Part shown: piece by piece, positions 10,376 through 22,608 of the stretch
How the letters are laid out: the number at the start of each line of letters is the position of its first letter
Numbering within the stretch: position 1 is the stretch's first letter
DNA from: Paramecium tetraurelia
Taxonomy: Eukaryota; Ciliophora; Oligohymenophorea; Peniculida; Parameciidae
Length of the DNA: 64,000 bases
Reading direction: 5' to 3'
Assembly: GCF_000165425.1 (NCBI RefSeq)
Contig: NW_001799008.1
Location: forward strand, 124,001-188,000
Translations under genes and position numbers: made by a program
The notes under the pieces: model-generated
What the model was told of the DNA's origin: nothing
The model's database searches: none
What the model saw: the letters and a program-made list of their open reading frames with translations, nothing else

Positions 10376-11323
10376 TCATTTATATAAAATTTTATTGTCT
10401 TTTACATATGTAAGTAAATTCATAAATGTACCTTTCTGATCTAATTGATTTCGTATTTCTCCTTTGTTCATGTCCATGCTCAAAACACTTGACTCATTGT
10501 GTAATAGTAGGGAGTCATTGCACACTTAAAAATAAGTAATGTTGTGAGAAATTTGGAACACTCTCAATCGAATGTATTCCTGATTCTTCACGTCGATTAA
10601 TAGATATTCGATTTGTTGTTCAACCAAAATTATCATCACATCTCCATACAACTCGAAATCCAGCAATTTCTGACCTGTAACATACAGTCTGCAATTTGGT
10701 TGTGAAATGAGTATATTTTGATGTTATACAAATTTGTTCATCTGTATGTTTTTGTCTCTATTGGCTAGAATCTGTTTCATATTCTCATTGAAAATGAAGT
10801 AAGTCATTTGCCCATCCTGTTTCCCCTGGATTACGGTATCATAGAAATATCTTATGCGAAAATACTTGAGTGGAGTGCTTAGGTACTCATTAAACAAGAA
10901 GATAGTAGTTTGAGTGTAGATGTCATATAAGTTGATTTGTCCACTCTCAGAACTGAGTAATGCTAATGAATCCGATATCAATTCAATCTGATTGATTGCT
11001 ACTGCACTAATACAAATTTCATCGACTTTGTTTTCTCTTATCTAAAAGAGTCTTCCATTGTGAATGCCAATTAGACAGCCAAGGAGACCATTTATAGTGT
11101 AATATCCAACCATGGAGGTTTGGATGAATAAAGCCATTTTGAACTAAATATTGAGTTACTTTTTTTAGAGCACTTCCTTGGTTTTGTAATTGATAACGAA
11201 TTGGTAGAGTTGTACTTGTCCCTTAAAATCAAGAGTGGTTGTGATTATGTATATGTTGTCTTCTAACTCTAAAATGTGTTGTTTATAGTTATTAAATTTA
11301 TCTTCAATTTTTATAAGTTCCAT
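10376..11323 (-). CDS. Hypothetical protein, beta-rich
   Basis: An intronless 315-residue product, starting MELIKIEDKFNNYKQHILEL. It alternates short hydrophobic strands with polar turns, such as LALLSSESGQINLYDIYTQTT and VMIILVEQQIEYLLIDVKN, which suggests a WD40-like or other beta-propeller fold. No WD or GH signatures are clear. No signal peptide or membrane span is present. It is convergent with the Arp4-like gene, only 7 bp between the two stop codons. Function unknown. Confidence 0.75.
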
Positions 11324-11582
11324 TTTATATAATAATTAATTTTAAGTGAACGTGAGTATGTTGCAGTATTGTCATCACTGAATTTTCAGGAAGACAAATA
11401 ATTTACAATTTTAATAAGTCTGTTTTGAGTTTCGATAAAACTAAAGGAATTGCTATTTCAATTTTAGTTGATTCTCTGAGTGTTTGGGAATTTATGACAA
11501 CTGTTTTGAATTGAAATTTGGTAATTTTGCTACTATTCAATATATATATATATTTTAATAATAAATAAAGAAAATAACACAC

Positions 11583-12557
<975 letters not shown>

Positions 12558-12717
12558 TGAATCCTTAATGTGTTCATTCCAAATACTAAAACCAGCTGAA
12601 CAGGGTGCGTAGGGTGCATCCTAATAAAACAAACCTCCAAGTGCTAAGTTTGTCAACTGATTTAAATCAGAACATTTATATTCAACCAACTAATAGATTA
12701 TTTAATTTATTTTCCAT

Positions 12718-15700
12718 ATGTTTTAAGACGTAATCTCAGAATTCAGGAATTTCTACAGCAACAGAAACCTCCCCTTTGAAGACTTCATTCTGATCCTCGA
12801 TGAATTTGCCAAGTTGGATGTCAGATGCCAATTGGATGAGCAGACCAAAAAATAATTATATGCTTTCATCTCAGAAAAACAAGAAGGAATCGTCACCTAT
12901 TCCACAGGTACTCATTTCTCTAGTAAACTCTTTCAGTTGAGACTCTGGTCTTTGAATTTCTCTTGCAACAAGAAATTCCACCATACAAAACTAACATTCT
13001 CCCCAAGACTCTTGGAAGGCAAGCCCAGCGTTTACCTAGGGATATGCTGGAAGTTTTGACTAATGACTTCCTAATTCAATTTAAGAATCTCTATAAACTG
13101 ATAGAGAACAGATATGGAATTGATATTGAATATGAGGAGTTAGAAAACCTTTGTAAAGAATTGCAGAGAACCATGAAGATTAACGCTGTTGAAATGTTGA
13201 GATACATACAGCCCCTCGTAGATGAGCATTAGAAGGTGAGTATTAAGGAGCTTCTTGAATTGTGCAATGATTTAGAGAGAATTATTATTAATCAACATAG
13301 CAATTAATCAAACAAAGAAGTCCAGCCACTAATACAAAATTAATAAATTGTACCGTAATATCAGCATGTGTCAACTGACGATGAATTGCAACAAGGAACT
13401 CAGAGGCAGAGCGAAGTTGTTGATAAGAAAGAGTACGCCAACATTGTTTATCAATAAACTGATATCATCATACAGAAAAAATATGTCAATTAACAAGGCA
13501 AGTAGCATTTGAATGAAATCAATCAAGCTGTCAAGAAAATGGAAGCTCAAATATCTATTTTATAGGATGAAGTTAAATAAAAAAATCAAAAATTGGAAAG
13601 TCTAGTGGTTGAAAATGCCAAAAAGATCGAAGAAGCTATGATTGAGAAGGAGTTGGCCAAGACACAACTGCGATAATTTGAGTCTGATATTGTGAATAAG
13701 GATTAGCAAATTGAGATATTCTTGCAGGATATTGATATGTTTTAGGGGGAGAGCAATGTAAATTATTTGTAATTAATAGAGATATCAAGAATAATGTACA
13801 GTGTTGTAATAATAAATCAATGATTATCATGATTAATTGAAAAGTATCACCAAAATTGAAACTGAATTGAAAGAGTCTTATATTGAGAACAAGAAATTAA
13901 ATGAACAACTATCTAAGAGTAAAAGTGAAATCACTCGCCTTACTCAAAATAACAAATCCCTAATGAGCATTATTTAGGAGTATGAGAACAAACAAAATAC
14001 AGAATAAGAATATGTTTAAGTTAATGTCCAAGATTAAAATAAGGATTTAATCAAGGGGTACGAAGAAAAATTGAATGAGTATAATTATTATTATTATCAT
14101 TTAAGCTTGTAATAGTAGTATCATCTATTGGAACAAACAAATACCGATCTTGAAAAATAACTAAATTAAAATGAATCACAGATAATTGATTTGAAGAGAG
14201 AGCTCAATCATTATAAGAAGCTTTATGAAAATCTAAACTGCGAGAATCAACAATTAAGAAGCAGTATCATGCCTAGACCTAGTGCTTTTGGTAAGTAATT
14301 CAACTTAGGAGGGTTGGGAAGAATGAGTAAATTATCTTCTGCAGAAGGTGGTTTCCCATTAAAAAGTTGTATGATAGGTAGGATGTCGAGTGCGAGAATG
14401 TCATCAATTAGAGGATATCCGTAGACTAGGAGTAGTTACTTCAATCCTCTGGATGACTTACAAAGTGGTGGTCTTAAAATAAATGAGATTGACGAGACTG
14501 ATCAACAGGAGCCTGATTAATAACAAACTGATTAATAGAAGAAAATCGTAATACGAATAAATCCAAAATATGAAGAAAGTGTTTTTGAATAAATAAATGA
14601 GGGAGAGGAGGAAAATGATTAAACAGTTCATAAGATAGAGCCAAATAATTAGGAAACACAAAATTAATTGTTATAAAATTTTGATAAATTTTGGATAGGA
14701 TTGAAAAATAAGAATTAATAAGAGTCAATATTTGATCCACAATAGATTCAAATTGATGAAAACTAATTATATGAAAGAGATTTTCTGGGAATACGAAACG
14801 ATTAAAAGGTGAAGGAGTATTTAAGGATAGAAAATAATGTCCACAAATAAATTATCTAGAGATGTTTCTCTGATAGTATTTATAGAGTTGATTCAAAGGG
14901 GAAAAGGGCTCGAAGAATTATATACTTGTCAGAATACACGTTCTTTGTGTTCTTTGGAGAGAAGAAACCTAAAAAGCTGAGTAGAAATTTTGCAATCAAA
15001 GATATCAAAGCCATAATTTTTTCTGAAGTATATATTTAGATTATTATGAAGACTTCTCCTGTAATCTGCTGCATAAAGATAGCAGGTTGCGATGATTTAT
15101 TGATGGAAACATTCAAAAGAACTGAGTTGAATATATATTTGACAGAGATATTCAATTCGCAAAGACTGTTGCCATACAATATAGAATTTTAATCTGATTT
15201 CAGAATCAAATTCTCTGGGTAGAATGATGAAGTCATTTTTTCATAAGTTTCAAAAAGATAAGGGTATTAGGATCAGGGTAAGGCATCTGCGTATAAGGTG
15301 TCAACTAAATAGGGTGATTGAATATTATTAATAAAATAGGTTGGTTGCATTTGCTGAAGATGAATTTCTTGAATTCAGAAAGATGGAAGGAAGTGTTCGT
15401 CATTTTAACCAACGTGGGTCTAATATTGTTCAAGAAGCCAGGGGATTTCGAACCGATTTTATTTGTTTCTCTAGTGGATGCCATTGTAATAAAAGATCCC
15501 ATATTTTAAACTCACTAGCATCATCTATTAAAAGTAATTGATGAATTTTAGGTTAGATTCGTTATGAGAATTCAGAATACGAATACCTTTTTAGTGCAAC
15601 TTCAGCAATTCTGAAGGATGAATGGCATGATGTCATTTAATAAACAATAATGGAATAAGTGAGAAACTAGAAAAAATAATCAATAGATCTAATGGACAGA

Positions 15701-15721
15701 AGTAAGGTGTCAAGTAAATGA
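12718..15721 (+). CDS. Large coiled-coil protein with C-terminal PH domain
   Basis: A 967-residue product with four introns (29, 22, 26 and 23 nt). Residues 1-170 are helical and globular. About 170-560 is a long coiled coil with heptads (KLESLVVENAKKIEEAMIEK). About 560-720 is low complexity with Ser/Arg and acidic runs. Near the end a PH domain runs from GWLHLLKMNFLNSERWKEVF through LTNVGLILFKKPGDFEPILF to the closing helix ATSAILKDEWHDVIQQ with the invariant Trp. PH domains bind phosphoinositides or protein partners, so a tether between membrane and cytoskeleton is plausible, as inference. A second PH-like stretch (YLSEYTFFVFFGEKKPKKLS) precedes it. Confidence 0.8.
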
Positions 15722-15773
15722 TAAATAAAAATGATTGATGAAAATTTAATTTAGTAAAGAAATTGTGTTATCT

Positions 15774-16641
15774 TCATTTTGAATATTCAATTTAATGTGC
15801 AATGCTGTCTTCATTCAAATAGAAATCAATTTTGCCTTCAATAATCTCACCCTTGTTGAATATTGCTTGAAGTTAGAATGGAATTTATACCTTGAATCAT
15901 CTTCCAGTTGAAATGCCAATCATTTGAAGATTCAATCTGATACTGATTGTAGTATTTGCCTCTGCCATGAAAACAATTGTTTTTCCATCTGCCCTCATAC
16001 ACGACATAAAATTTTGAGTTGTCAGTATATAAGGTGCCTGAACCATCTATGGTTAGAACATCTTGAAATTTGACCATCTCTCCTACGTAATACAAACCAT
16101 TCTAAAATGTAATAGAGCCTACCAGTTTATTGGATTTATTAAACATCTGTCCTTATGACATATTGCCAGAGTGTTCAACATATTTTAATATTGGAACTGT
16201 TAAAGTGGGAGTGCTTGGTTACTCGCTGCAAGTGTCTTGAGTCAATTCGGATCGGTGATGTTTATGTTTTGTTGATGATGTCTACAAAGCTGTTATGTTG
16301 CTCAGTTTATTAGTAGTACTGTTTTGGGATCTTAATTTAACAAAAAGGTCAGGACTTTAAGTTATTATTTAAACACTTGAAGTTTTTTGATGCTTTGTCT
16401 TACTTTCACTAATTTGTTTACTAAAACTTATGTTTTAATCTTTGCTAGGCGAATTCGATCTAATTTGCTTGATATTTGATGATAATATGTTCTTCGTAAA
16501 TTTTACTATCTTTATGTTATCTGTGGGTCCCAAGAATATGTAATTTGGGAATTGAAGAGTAATGGGTTAAGTTTTTTCTGGAGATCTCAAAGGAACGTTC
16601 CTAGGCGTATGTGCTTTGGTAGTCAATCTAACTAATTACAT
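15774..16641 (-). CDS. MORN-like repeat protein
   Basis: A 280-residue product with one 25-nt intron (AAG acceptor). The N-terminal ~150 residues are Ser/Thr/Lys/Gln-rich and look disordered. The C-terminal part holds three or four degenerate MORN-type hairpins: KLVGSITFQNGLYYVGE, GSGTLYTDNSKFYVVYEGRW and CFHGRGKYYNQYQ, closed by FNKGEIIEGKIDF. MORN repeats bind membranes or microtubule-associated partners. The start at 16641 is the first ATG in a frame that stays open all the way. Confidence 0.7.
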
Positions 16642-16712
16642 TAAATAATATATTTTATGAAAGTCTCATAGTTTATTCTAAATGTACACATTTATATATT
16701 TAATAATAACAA

Positions 16713-17739
16713 TCATAGGATCTTTTTTTCTAATTCCTACTGGTAATCAACCTCCTCATTTCCTTAATCAACTTGTTATTGATTATTGTCTTGCTTTGGC
16801 TGGATGTTGATCACTCTCACTTTCACCTTCCTCAACTCAAATACAATCTAATTGTCTAAATTTTATATCTTACATTTGGAGGACATATAGATGTCACAGA
16901 GGCTTTCAAAAGAGCATCATTAAATTGATTCTAATCCCCTTTCTCATAAGAGTTCAACATCTAATCAACTGCTCTAAATTCTGATGACTTGTGGAAATTG
17001 TATACTCTAAGTAATATATATAAATGCTCTAATCATACTAAATTAGTTATTCCAATTCTTGATTTTCTCTGGCGGTCTCATCTTAAAATATGTGCATAAC
17101 AATAATAACCAGAGCATATTAACTCGAAGGATATTTAATCTGTTCCTCTCTGAACTTCGAGATATCATTCATGTATAGATCACCCACTTTATGATATTGT
17201 TGAGTCTCTATCAAGATCTCCAAAAACGAACAGATTATGTAAGATAGAGTAGAAGGAGCGTGTACTTTCCCAGCCTTAGCCAGTGCTTCCAAGATTATTT
17301 ATTCTGAAAACTCATATTGTTGTCTTTTATTTAAATACCTGCAGTTAATTGATCACTTTTACTTGACCACTTCATTTAAAACTTTGAGTTATTTCATTCC
17401 TGAGTCTGAAATCTTAAAGTTCACATCTGCCTAATGAGTCCATTCCACAAGCTCTTTATAATCCTAGCTTGAATTGTCTATTAGAGGATTCAGAAGGGCT
17501 TCATAGTTTCTTCCCACAGCCCAAGTATAATCCAATTTTTCATTGCATTCAATAGCGAATTTAAGTGCTTCTTTTTCATTCTGAGAATTCTTGCATTCCT
17601 TATACAATTTCGCCGCTTACTCAAAATTCATAGCTCCCAAATTATAATCCTTCTTCCACTACAATACACCAGTTTTTAAGCTAAAAAGTATTAGCTAATA
17701 ACATTAAGCTTCTTTCTTGAATTTTTTATCAGTCTCCAT
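16713..17739 (-). CDS. NAPG: Gamma-SNAP-like protein
   Basis: A 311-residue product with introns of 33, 32 and 26 nt. The N-terminus reads KTGVLQWKKDYNLGAMNFEQ followed by AAKLYKECKN, which matches the start of SNAP proteins (LKWKPDYDSAASEYGKAA in gamma-SNAP). The rest is a TPR-like helical solenoid, ending in an acidic, Gln-rich tail. SNAPs recruit the NSF ATPase to SNARE complexes so that they can be taken apart after membrane fusion. Similarity is strong only over the first ~60 residues, so alpha-SNAP or a distant TPR protein is possible. Confidence 0.6.
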
Positions 17740-18325
17740 CCCCTAACCATTTACTTATTTCTTTAATAATTATTATAAGCATTATTAACTGCCATAATCT
17801 TTTAAAGAACCACTCAAGCTTGTCTAGCATAACCTCTTTTCGCGAATACTAAATATGATTGTCCATGTCTTGGGATCTGTTATAGTAGGCAGTTATAATA
17901 AAATTAGATTTAAAAAGAATTTAATATTCTAAAAAAACAAAATATAATTATTTAAGTATTTTAATTTTCTAAATTACTTTTTTTTAATTGAAATTCATTT
18001 ATTATCTTATATTTATTTATTATTTCATGAGTGCTGGAGTTATTGAAAAATATAGTGAATTAATGTAGAATTTATTTGTTATACTGGTATTATCCAACAG
18101 AAAATTATATAATAATAGAACTATCAACAGGAAATGATAAAATATTTTGTTATTATATCTTATTTGAAAGTATAGTCTTTTCTGATGCCATATTTTAATA
18201 TTTAGCTGGTGATATTATATTATGAGAAAGAGAGTGAAATTATTAATGAAATCTTAATAAATAATAAATATTAAGATTTATTTATTAGCAATTTTGAGCA
18301 AATAGTAATTACTCGTATAAATATA
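17740..18325. other. Intergenic, very AT-rich
   Basis: Divergent spacer between the gamma-SNAP-like gene and the cytochrome c gene. A short minus-strand frame next to the SNAP start shows no support. Nothing else recognised. Confidence 0.5.
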
Positions 18326-18839
18326 ATGAGATCAAGAAGGTTGTCCGATGGAGAGTTTGGATATGAATTGCATGGCTCGTCTAATTAAAAATATAGAAGA
18401 AAAGGCCAAGTAAAAAACGAGGATGAGATTGAGATAGAAGTTCCTAATGGGAACTTGACGAAAGGCAGGATATTCTTTAGTCACAACTGTGCTGGTTGTC
18501 ATGTTCTGGAGAATACTCATTTAATACAGAAATCAATATTTAAATTTATGACCATCCTTGAGAACTGTGTAACTAAGAAGAAATAGGTCGAAGAGATTTC
18601 TAATTACGGGAAAAACTTGACTGACTGCCTATAAGTTCTATTGGATTAGAAAAAAGCCTTGGGAATTTTTAGGGAATCCTGAAAAAATGTTCCCAGACAC
18701 TAATATGCAGTTAGACGGAGTATGATTTTGAATGCAATTGTAGGTTAAGGATCCCTTTTGTTTGGCAAGTGTTATATATTATTTGTAATATTTGAGGGTG
18801 TTTACATTTGTTATTAGAGGGTAAAAATAAATAATTTGA
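18326..18839 (+). CDS. Divergent cytochrome c family protein
   Basis: Exons joined through introns of 22 nt (ending in AAAAAAG) and 24 nt give 155 residues. After a charged 44-residue N-terminal extension comes NGNLTKGRIFFSHNCAGCHVLE, with a haem-attachment CxxCH (CAGCH). The C-terminal half reads WEFLGNPEKMFPDTNMQLDG then VKDPFCLASVIYYLQYL. This matches the cytochrome c sequence FLxNPKKxxPGTKMxFxGxKK...VIAYL, with the axial Met kept. The central part, normally GPNLxGxxGR, is not recognisable. Mitochondrial electron transport is the family role, but the long basic and acidic leader and lost middle make the function uncertain. Confidence 0.65.
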
Positions 18840-18846
18840 ATATTAT

Positions 18847-19113
18847 ATGAATAATAATAATAATCATATAATAAAAATACAGGCATTAGTAAGAGGGTTT
18901 TTGGTGAGGTAGAGATTAGTTAGTAAAGTGAGGGACGAGTATGCGTCTATCACCAAGAGTATTGAAGGAATTGAGCCTAGGTATGCAACTAAGAATCATT
19001 TGAATCGCCCTTATTTTTCAAGAGCAAAACTTATTTAGGAAGAAATTAATCGCATTCAGTTGAGACTTAAAGAAATATCCAAATTGAAATAGGAGAGATT
19101 GATGATTTTATGA
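18847..19113 (+). CDS. Small IQ-motif protein
   Basis: An intronless 88-residue product. Residues 8-24 are a calmodulin-binding IQ motif, IIKIQALVRGFLVRQRL. This is followed by VRDEYASITKSIEGIEPRY, similar to the start of human IQCC, and a short basic coiled coil at the end. The ATG follows a run of AAT codons (Asn), and the preceding gene ends 7 bp upstream. Calmodulin proteins control ciliary beat and trichocyst discharge in ciliates, but no specific partner can be named. Confidence 0.7.
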
Positions 19114-19508
19114 TACAAAACCATAATTGATATTCATTGTTTGGGAAACGGTGTTTTTTAAAATTTTCGATGTGCTTTCTTTAACAAAGGTGTTTAGAAC
19201 GAAACTTTTATTAATGGACTTTATTAAACTGAGTGTGACTGTCGTTTTTTGTTAAACCGTGTAGACACATCATTTTTTTTAAGGGATTGACAAAGTCTTT
19301 CGAACTCCTTTCTTTACTTTAATTATTAATCGCGAATGTCTCTATGATAATTGGCTCTTTGTTCGGTGTGCAATTAAATGTAAGATTTAAAGATGCTCTC
19401 TTCTTCGTTTCCCTCCTTTACTCTCGCTAATTTTGATTTAGAAAGGATGTGCATTTATTTTTTTTGAATTTATTAGCTCATTTTTTATTATTATTAAATT
19501 ATAAATAA
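19114..19508. other. Intergenic
   Basis: Spacer between two + strand genes. Somewhat less AT-rich than other spacers, with several T-runs and the phrase TTTGTTAAACCGTGTAG. No coding frame or RNA recognised. Confidence 0.45.
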
Positions 19509-20123
19509 ATGAGAACCTTTGTTGATTTTATGGAAAAATACAAAGTGGTTTGTGCTAATGTGATTCTTGAAAACAATTTCGCCAATGGAACATTATATTT
19601 GGGAGACTTTTATGCAGCTTTGGATAAGAAGTGGCAACAGAAACATCAGCTCGTTGCAGTATTGACTGTGGCCAAGGACCTGAATATACAGCCAGCACAA
19701 GGAATCGTACACAAAGTAATTGATGCCATCGATGATCCATCTTATGATTTGTCATAACATTTCAATGAGTGTTATGAATTTATGTCGATATGGTTAAAGA
19801 GAGGACCAATATTAGTTCATTGTGCTGCTGGAGTATCACGCTCTGCTGCAATAGTAATATATTTTATAATGAGATCATTTAAATGGAGTTTTGTAAAATC
19901 ATTTCAACATGTTAAAGCAAAACGAAGTGTCATATCTCCAAATGAGGGATTTATAAGATAACTCAAATAGCATGAAAAGTTGTTAGGCCTAGTTGTGTTT
20001 AGAGAAAGCACTTTAGAAGAAGAATAAAAACGCTAGACTTAATCAAAACCAACTAAAGGGGTTATTCGAGGGAGATCAGTTGTCATAAAGACTCAAAAAT
20101 AGCCAGTCACTCGTTTTAAGTGA
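19509..20123 (+). CDS. Dual-specificity protein phosphatase
   Basis: An intronless 204-residue product. The P-loop is VHCAAGVSRSAAIV (Cys, and Arg six residues later), the CX5R signature of cysteine phosphatases. It is preceded by TLYLGDFYAALDKKWQQKH and VIDAIDDPSYDLSQHF, the usual DUSP N-terminal strand and the general-acid Asp loop. After the loop comes SVISPNEGFIRQLKQHEKLL, as in DUSP cores. The last ~50 residues are a basic, Lys/Gln-rich tail. Atypical DUSPs of this size dephosphorylate MAP kinases or other substrates. The substrate here is unknown. Confidence 0.9.
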
Positions 20124-20891
20124 ATCATATTTAATTTACTATAAAATTTAACTTAATAAGATTAAAAATCACATCTGATTTTCGTTTTGAAATAAAACTC
20201 AAGAATATTGTAACAAATTCTTAACATAAAAATACTATCTTACTAAAAGGTCATTATCAAGTGTATAATAAAAATGATTTGCAACTTAAGTTAATAGTCG
20301 AAAATGTTTATCTTATTAATTTTGAAACTAATAATTGATAAAATTCTTAATGTTATTTGATATTGTAAAATTGCATTATAGTATTTAAATTCTAGTTGGT
20401 ATAATTTAAGTTGAATTCAATTTTGTATTGATTCTAATCAAATAAAAAATCTCTGTATTATAAAATGATTCTATGAGGATTAATGCCGAAATTAAGATAC
20501 TCAATTCATCATGTATTTTTTTTTAATGTTTATAAATAATAACTAAAGTAAAAAGAAAAACTCAAATGCATAATGATATACATAATGTCTGCTTTTAAAA
20601 TATTATTTAGAAATAACTTGAAAAAGTTCATAATCTACTCAGATTCATTATTAGTTTAATTCTTAAGTCTATTTTAATCTTAATTGACTAGAATTAATTG
20701 AAGTACTAGTATAATTTTCAAAATCAAATGTAAAGGACATAAAGGTGGAAACATGATAGTATTTGAATTAGTTCACCTTGAAGTTCAATTCATTTTAATT
20801 AATAATTACAATCAATTAGTTGAGGAATGAAATTATCTCTATCTATTGAAGTTATTTTAATATTATTTTAATACTATAATTTAAATTAAAT
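20124..20891. other. Intergenic, AT-rich
   Basis: About 770 bp between two + strand genes. Only short frames with biased composition. No repeat, RNA gene or recognisable remnant. Confidence 0.5.
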
Positions 20892-22608
20892 ATGATTAAC
20901 GAGAATAGGAGGTAAGAAATTATGTCAAGGTTGAAACAAGAGAGAGAGCAGAGGAAGAAATTGATAGAGGATGGCAATGTTGAAACTATTTATATTGACA
21001 GATCTTTAATAGAAACACCAAGCATTGGGAAAGAAGAATATTCAGAGACCTAATCGTAAATTGCAGATGAGAGCAAAAATAGTCAGTATAGTAGACAAAC
21101 ACCAGAGATACTGAAAGTCTAGTAGGAGAAATTATAGGAGATGAAGTAGAACTTAATGAAAAATAAAGAGAGCAAAAAACAGACATATTTTGATAAATTA
21201 GCAGAACCAAAATCAATTGTGTAGGAAGAGAGAGAGTTTTTAAAATAGGAATAGGAGAAAAAAATGGTATATTCACTAAGTTATTTTAGTTGGCTGAGTT
21301 GCCATTCAGACCTGAATTAAGTGATTAAACTAATTTGCTTGCATAAATTAAATATTGTAAATATGAAGGAATACCTATTTATGAAAGACTTAAAATTTTA
21401 GAGCAAGAAAGATTAGCTCACATTGATGAATTAAAATTGATGATTAATTAACAGGAAGAGGAACAACCTTTAAATAAGGTTCCTAGACCTTATGGAGAAA
21501 AACCTCCTTTGCATGAAAGATATTAATAAGTAATGCAGGATAAATAGGCATTGCTTGAATATTTAAAAGCAAAGCAACTAAGAGAGGAAGAGGACTTATT
21601 CAAGCCTAGGATTAATTTATAATCATAACTTTTGGCTGAAAAAAATAGGGTAGATGGAATGAATGTCGTTGATAGGTTAGTACAGGATGGTATAAGAAAA
21701 CAAAATATTGTTTATTCGGATGATCTCCCTTATGATTTTCAGCCTCAAACTAATCAATAAATTAATGAGCAAATAGTTAAAGGAGATTTTAGTTAGAGAC
21801 AAGAAGAGTTCAACAGGAAATAACTCGAAAAGAATATGGATTTAGAAAGCAAGGCATACAAAGATTATACTTTCAGACCCAAATTAAATAAGCAAAGTGA
21901 ACAGATTGCAAATCGCAAGATCTCTCAAGATTCCTTATTTGATAGACTCTATAGTGAATATTAGACAAGACAATCAAATATTGAAGAAAAGAAGTAAGAA
22001 GATATAAGCAAACTAAATTTTAACCCAGAATTAAATCCTAAGTCAATGGAAATGGCTGTGGATAGAACTCTTTAGGATTTGATTAAGAATGAGTATGGAG
22101 AGTATAGAAAATAGTTATTAAAAGAAGTAAGTTGATTGAATTATGCTATAGAAATATGACGACTCTGATAAAGAATGCTCATTCTATCCAAGTGTGTCTA
22201 CATCGATGAAATATTCATAAATGCATTCGTAATACAGTTTCGATGATTGTCATGAAAAGATCAAGTAATATTAAACTAACAGAGAATAAAGAAGATCTCA
22301 ATTAAAGAAGTAATAATTTTACTAGACTAAGGGAGTAAGAAGATGAACAATTGAAGTAGTGTACATTTAAACCTTAAATTAATAAAAAAACCATAGACAA
22401 CAACAAGCAAATTGAAGTGTATGGCTTAGAATCTTTTCTGCATAAAGTCGATATGACGAATAAGAAGAAAGATCAATAACATTTAGTTGAACAAAAACTA
22501 TTCAAAAAACACGAGCAATACGATTACAATAAACATCAAGAAAAAACAAATTGTCAACCATTTAAACTATCTAGTAATTAAGCCATTAAAAACTCGTATA
22601 AAAAATGA
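20892..22608 (+). CDS. Repeat protein with Phe-x-Pro motifs
   Basis: A 548-residue product with introns of 23, 25 and 22 nt. The protein is charged and helical. A short motif built on Phe-x-Pro recurs about every 50-70 residues: LPFRPELS, DLFKPRIN, YDFQPQTN, YTFRPKLN, LNFNPELN, CSFYPSVS and CTFKPQIN. Between them lie Glu/Lys/Gln-rich helices (KEQEDEQLKQ). The same CTFKPQ wording recurs in the gene at 26964-27499. Such regularly spaced motifs fit a filamentous or microtubule-lumen type protein, which is inference. A second in-frame ATG at 20922 could also start it. Its 3' end overlaps the convergent gene. Confidence 0.75.

Noticed and set aside
11540-11560. TA dinucleotide run upstream of PP1
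   Set aside because: A short simple repeat, common in AT-rich spacers. No evidence that it is regulatory.
17740-17880. A short minus-strand frame beginning MDNHIQYSRKE
   Set aside because: It overlaps the start of the gamma-SNAP-like gene in another frame and has no further support.
18680-18725. First reading of the cytochrome c gene as a frameshifted pseudogene
   Set aside because: A 22-nt and a 24-nt GT-AG intron bring the haem-site half and the NPEKMFP...KDP half into one frame, with an exon sum divisible by three.
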